A stretch of DNA of 64,000 bases from Streptomyces viridochromogenes (GTDB lineage: Bacteria > Actinomycetota > Actinomycetes > Streptomycetales > Streptomycetaceae), in NCBI RefSeq assembly GCF_001270495.1, contig NZ_LGUR01000003.1, positions 89,399 to 153,398 of the forward strand, written 5' to 3'. Positions 63,113-64,000 of the stretch are shown in pieces. Both the position numbers and the translations under genes were made by a program. The notes beneath the pieces were generated by a model. It had not been told where the DNA came from and searched no databases. It worked only from the letters and a program-made list of their open reading frames with translations. Within the stretch, counting starts at the first letter, position 1; each line of letters starts with the position of its first letter.

Positions 63113-64000
63113 TCACCACCCGTACTGCAGCCGTACGCTCGTCCCCTCCCGATCGTCACGGACATCGACGTAGGCACACACCTGCCGGGCGAACCACAGC
63201 CCCTGCCCGGGTTCCAGTTCCGTGGTCGGCGGCGGTACGAAGCCGGCCAGCGGGTCGTCGACGCGGCGCGGGGCGCGCAGCTCGCAGACGCAGGCCGGGG
63301 CATCGCCCCACAGCAGGGCGCCGTCGAGCGGCCCGAGGACGGCGGCCGCCTCGGTGACGGCCGTCGCGAACAACTCGGCGTCCGCGGCGGGCAGTCCCTG
63401 GACGGTCGCCCAGGTGCGCACGGCATCGGCGGCCGGCGCCGGGCCGGGAATCCGCTCGGCGTCTGCGGGAAGCGGGGGCAGCGGTACGGCGTCGAGTTCG
63501 GCGGCGAGCCGGAACGGGTCCTCGTACACCTCGGTGTCGGGGTGGGCACGGCGGGCGGCGGCCACGACGGCCGGGCCCGCGACGCGGGAGTCGTAGGCGC
63601 ACAGCGCGGTCGTCGCGAGCGGCGCGAAGAGCAGGTTGGCGAGAGCCTCGTACCGGATCCACTCGGCGGCCTCCCGCGGCGAGCGCCCCGCCCGGCCGCC
63701 CCAGACGGGTTCCATGAGCAGGTGAATACGGCCACCGGGACCGGCGTTCGCCGCGAGATACCCGGCCCCCCGGGCAACGGCGTTGGCGGCGGACCCCGTG
63801 TACCACTCGGCATGCGGCACGAGGCCCACCCCCTTGGCGTCACTGCCGAGAGCGTCCCGCAGAAGGTCCAGGTTCCCGGGCGCGGCGATGGCGACGGGCG
63901 GGGGTTCGCCGGGGGCGGCGAGGGCTTCGGTGAGGAAGGGGAGGGCGGCGGCGAGGAATTCCTCGTCCCCGGCGAAGACGGCGATGCGGTGGTCGAAGGG
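63113..64000 (-). CDS. MEDS-domain regulatory protein (RsbA-like), C-terminal part
   Basis: The reading frame is open to the right edge, so the gene continues beyond the window (at least 295 residues are seen). The MEDS (methanogen/methylotroph DcmR sensory) domain occupies the first part (HRIAVFAGDEEFLAAALPFL, LDLLRDALGSDAKGVG, ARGAGYLAANAGPGGRIHLLMEPVW, then YEALANLLFAPLATTALCAYDSR). A weaker HATPase_c-like region follows at the C-terminus (AELFATAVTEAAAVLGPLDGALLWG, then GQGLWFARQVCAYVDVRDDREG). The combination corresponds to RsbA-family anti-sigma regulators. An apparent start at 63829 is internal. Confidence 0.85.
   Translation of the reverse strand, partial: PFDHRIAVFAGDEEFLAAALPFLTEALAAPGEPPPVAIAAPGNLDLLRDALGSDAKGVGLVPHAEWYTGSAANAVARGAGYLAANAGPGGRIHLLMEPVWGGRAGRSPREAAEWIRYEALANLLFAPLATTALCAYDSRVAGPAVVAAARRAHPDTEVYEDPFRLAAELDAVPLPPLPADAERIPGPAPAADAVRTWATVQGLPAADAELFATAVTEAAAVLGPLDGALLWGDAPACVCELRAPRRVDDPLAGFVPPPTTELEPGQGLWFARQVCAYVDVRDDREGTSVRLQYGW

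Overview
The window is chromosomal DNA from a Streptomyces or very close actinomycete. The evidence is the very high G+C with G/C-rich third codon positions, frequent GTG starts with 4-base GTGA/ATGA overlaps, and marker genes: a WhiB-family regulator, a SpoIIE-type PP2C phosphatase fused to an anti-sigma kinase domain, a SigE-family sigma factor, an actinobacterial Tad/Flp locus, and a chitinase with a DasR-type operator. No tRNA, rRNA, CRISPR array, intact insertion sequence or phage was found.

Region 1 (1-21 kb) is mostly core: ispH (cut by the window edge), a truncated APC permease remnant, xseA-xseB, a malonic-semialdehyde-reductase-type nitroreductase, a DUF4245 membrane protein, glpX, a whiB-like gene, a DUF1707 protein, a class I and a class II fumarase, a DUF402 protein, the PP2C-ATPase regulator, a class A penicillin-binding protein, an SPFH protein coupled to a ribbon-helix-helix protein, and a padR-ABC ATPase-FtsX permease operon. 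Large G+C-rich imperfect palindromes recur at about 640-845, 8235-8435 and, as a half copy, 17145-17225.

Region 2 (21-33 kb): oxyR and ahpCD are normally divergent neighbours. Here about 4.1 kb of less G+C-rich DNA separates them. It carries a receptor-type Ser/Thr kinase with a duplicated four-cysteine extracellular module and a secreted protein with an Ala-Asp/Glu-Pro tract and six 27-residue repeats. An AI-2E-family membrane protein, an SLT lytic transglycosylase, a PIN-PhoH protein and a cis-prenyltransferase follow on the minus strand. A short hairpin element with C-rich segments resembling 6C RNA lies upstream of the prenyltransferase.

Region 3 (33-45.5 kb): an AlkZ-like winged-helix protein, a methyltransferase, a GNAT acetyltransferase, a flavin-dependent oxidoreductase and a DUF192 protein precede the most interesting module (37.4-45.5 kb). 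A Trypco2 gene is divergent from a five-gene, partly overlapping cluster: trypsin-like protease with a degenerate NTPase-like region, PknG-like kinase with zinc-binding N-terminus and C-terminal repeats, VWA/zinc-ribbon protein, four-helix membrane sensor and membrane-anchored solute-binding protein. It looks like the mycobacterial GlnH-GlnX-PknG sensing chain rebuilt around a different solute-binding protein and joined to conflict-system-type protease parts.

Region 4 (45.5-64 kb) holds a complete-looking minus-strand Tad/Flp locus (cpaB, cpaE, two tadE, cpaF, tadB, tadC, histidine kinase, response regulator, Flp pilin, TadG-like protein, lipoprotein, OmpA-like protein), apart from a prepilin peptidase, which is not in the window. 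It is followed by a GH18 chitinase, a small unknown protein, a SigE-family sigma factor with its membrane partner, an Nramp-like transporter, an anti-sigma-type ATPase and a MEDS-domain regulator cut by the window end.
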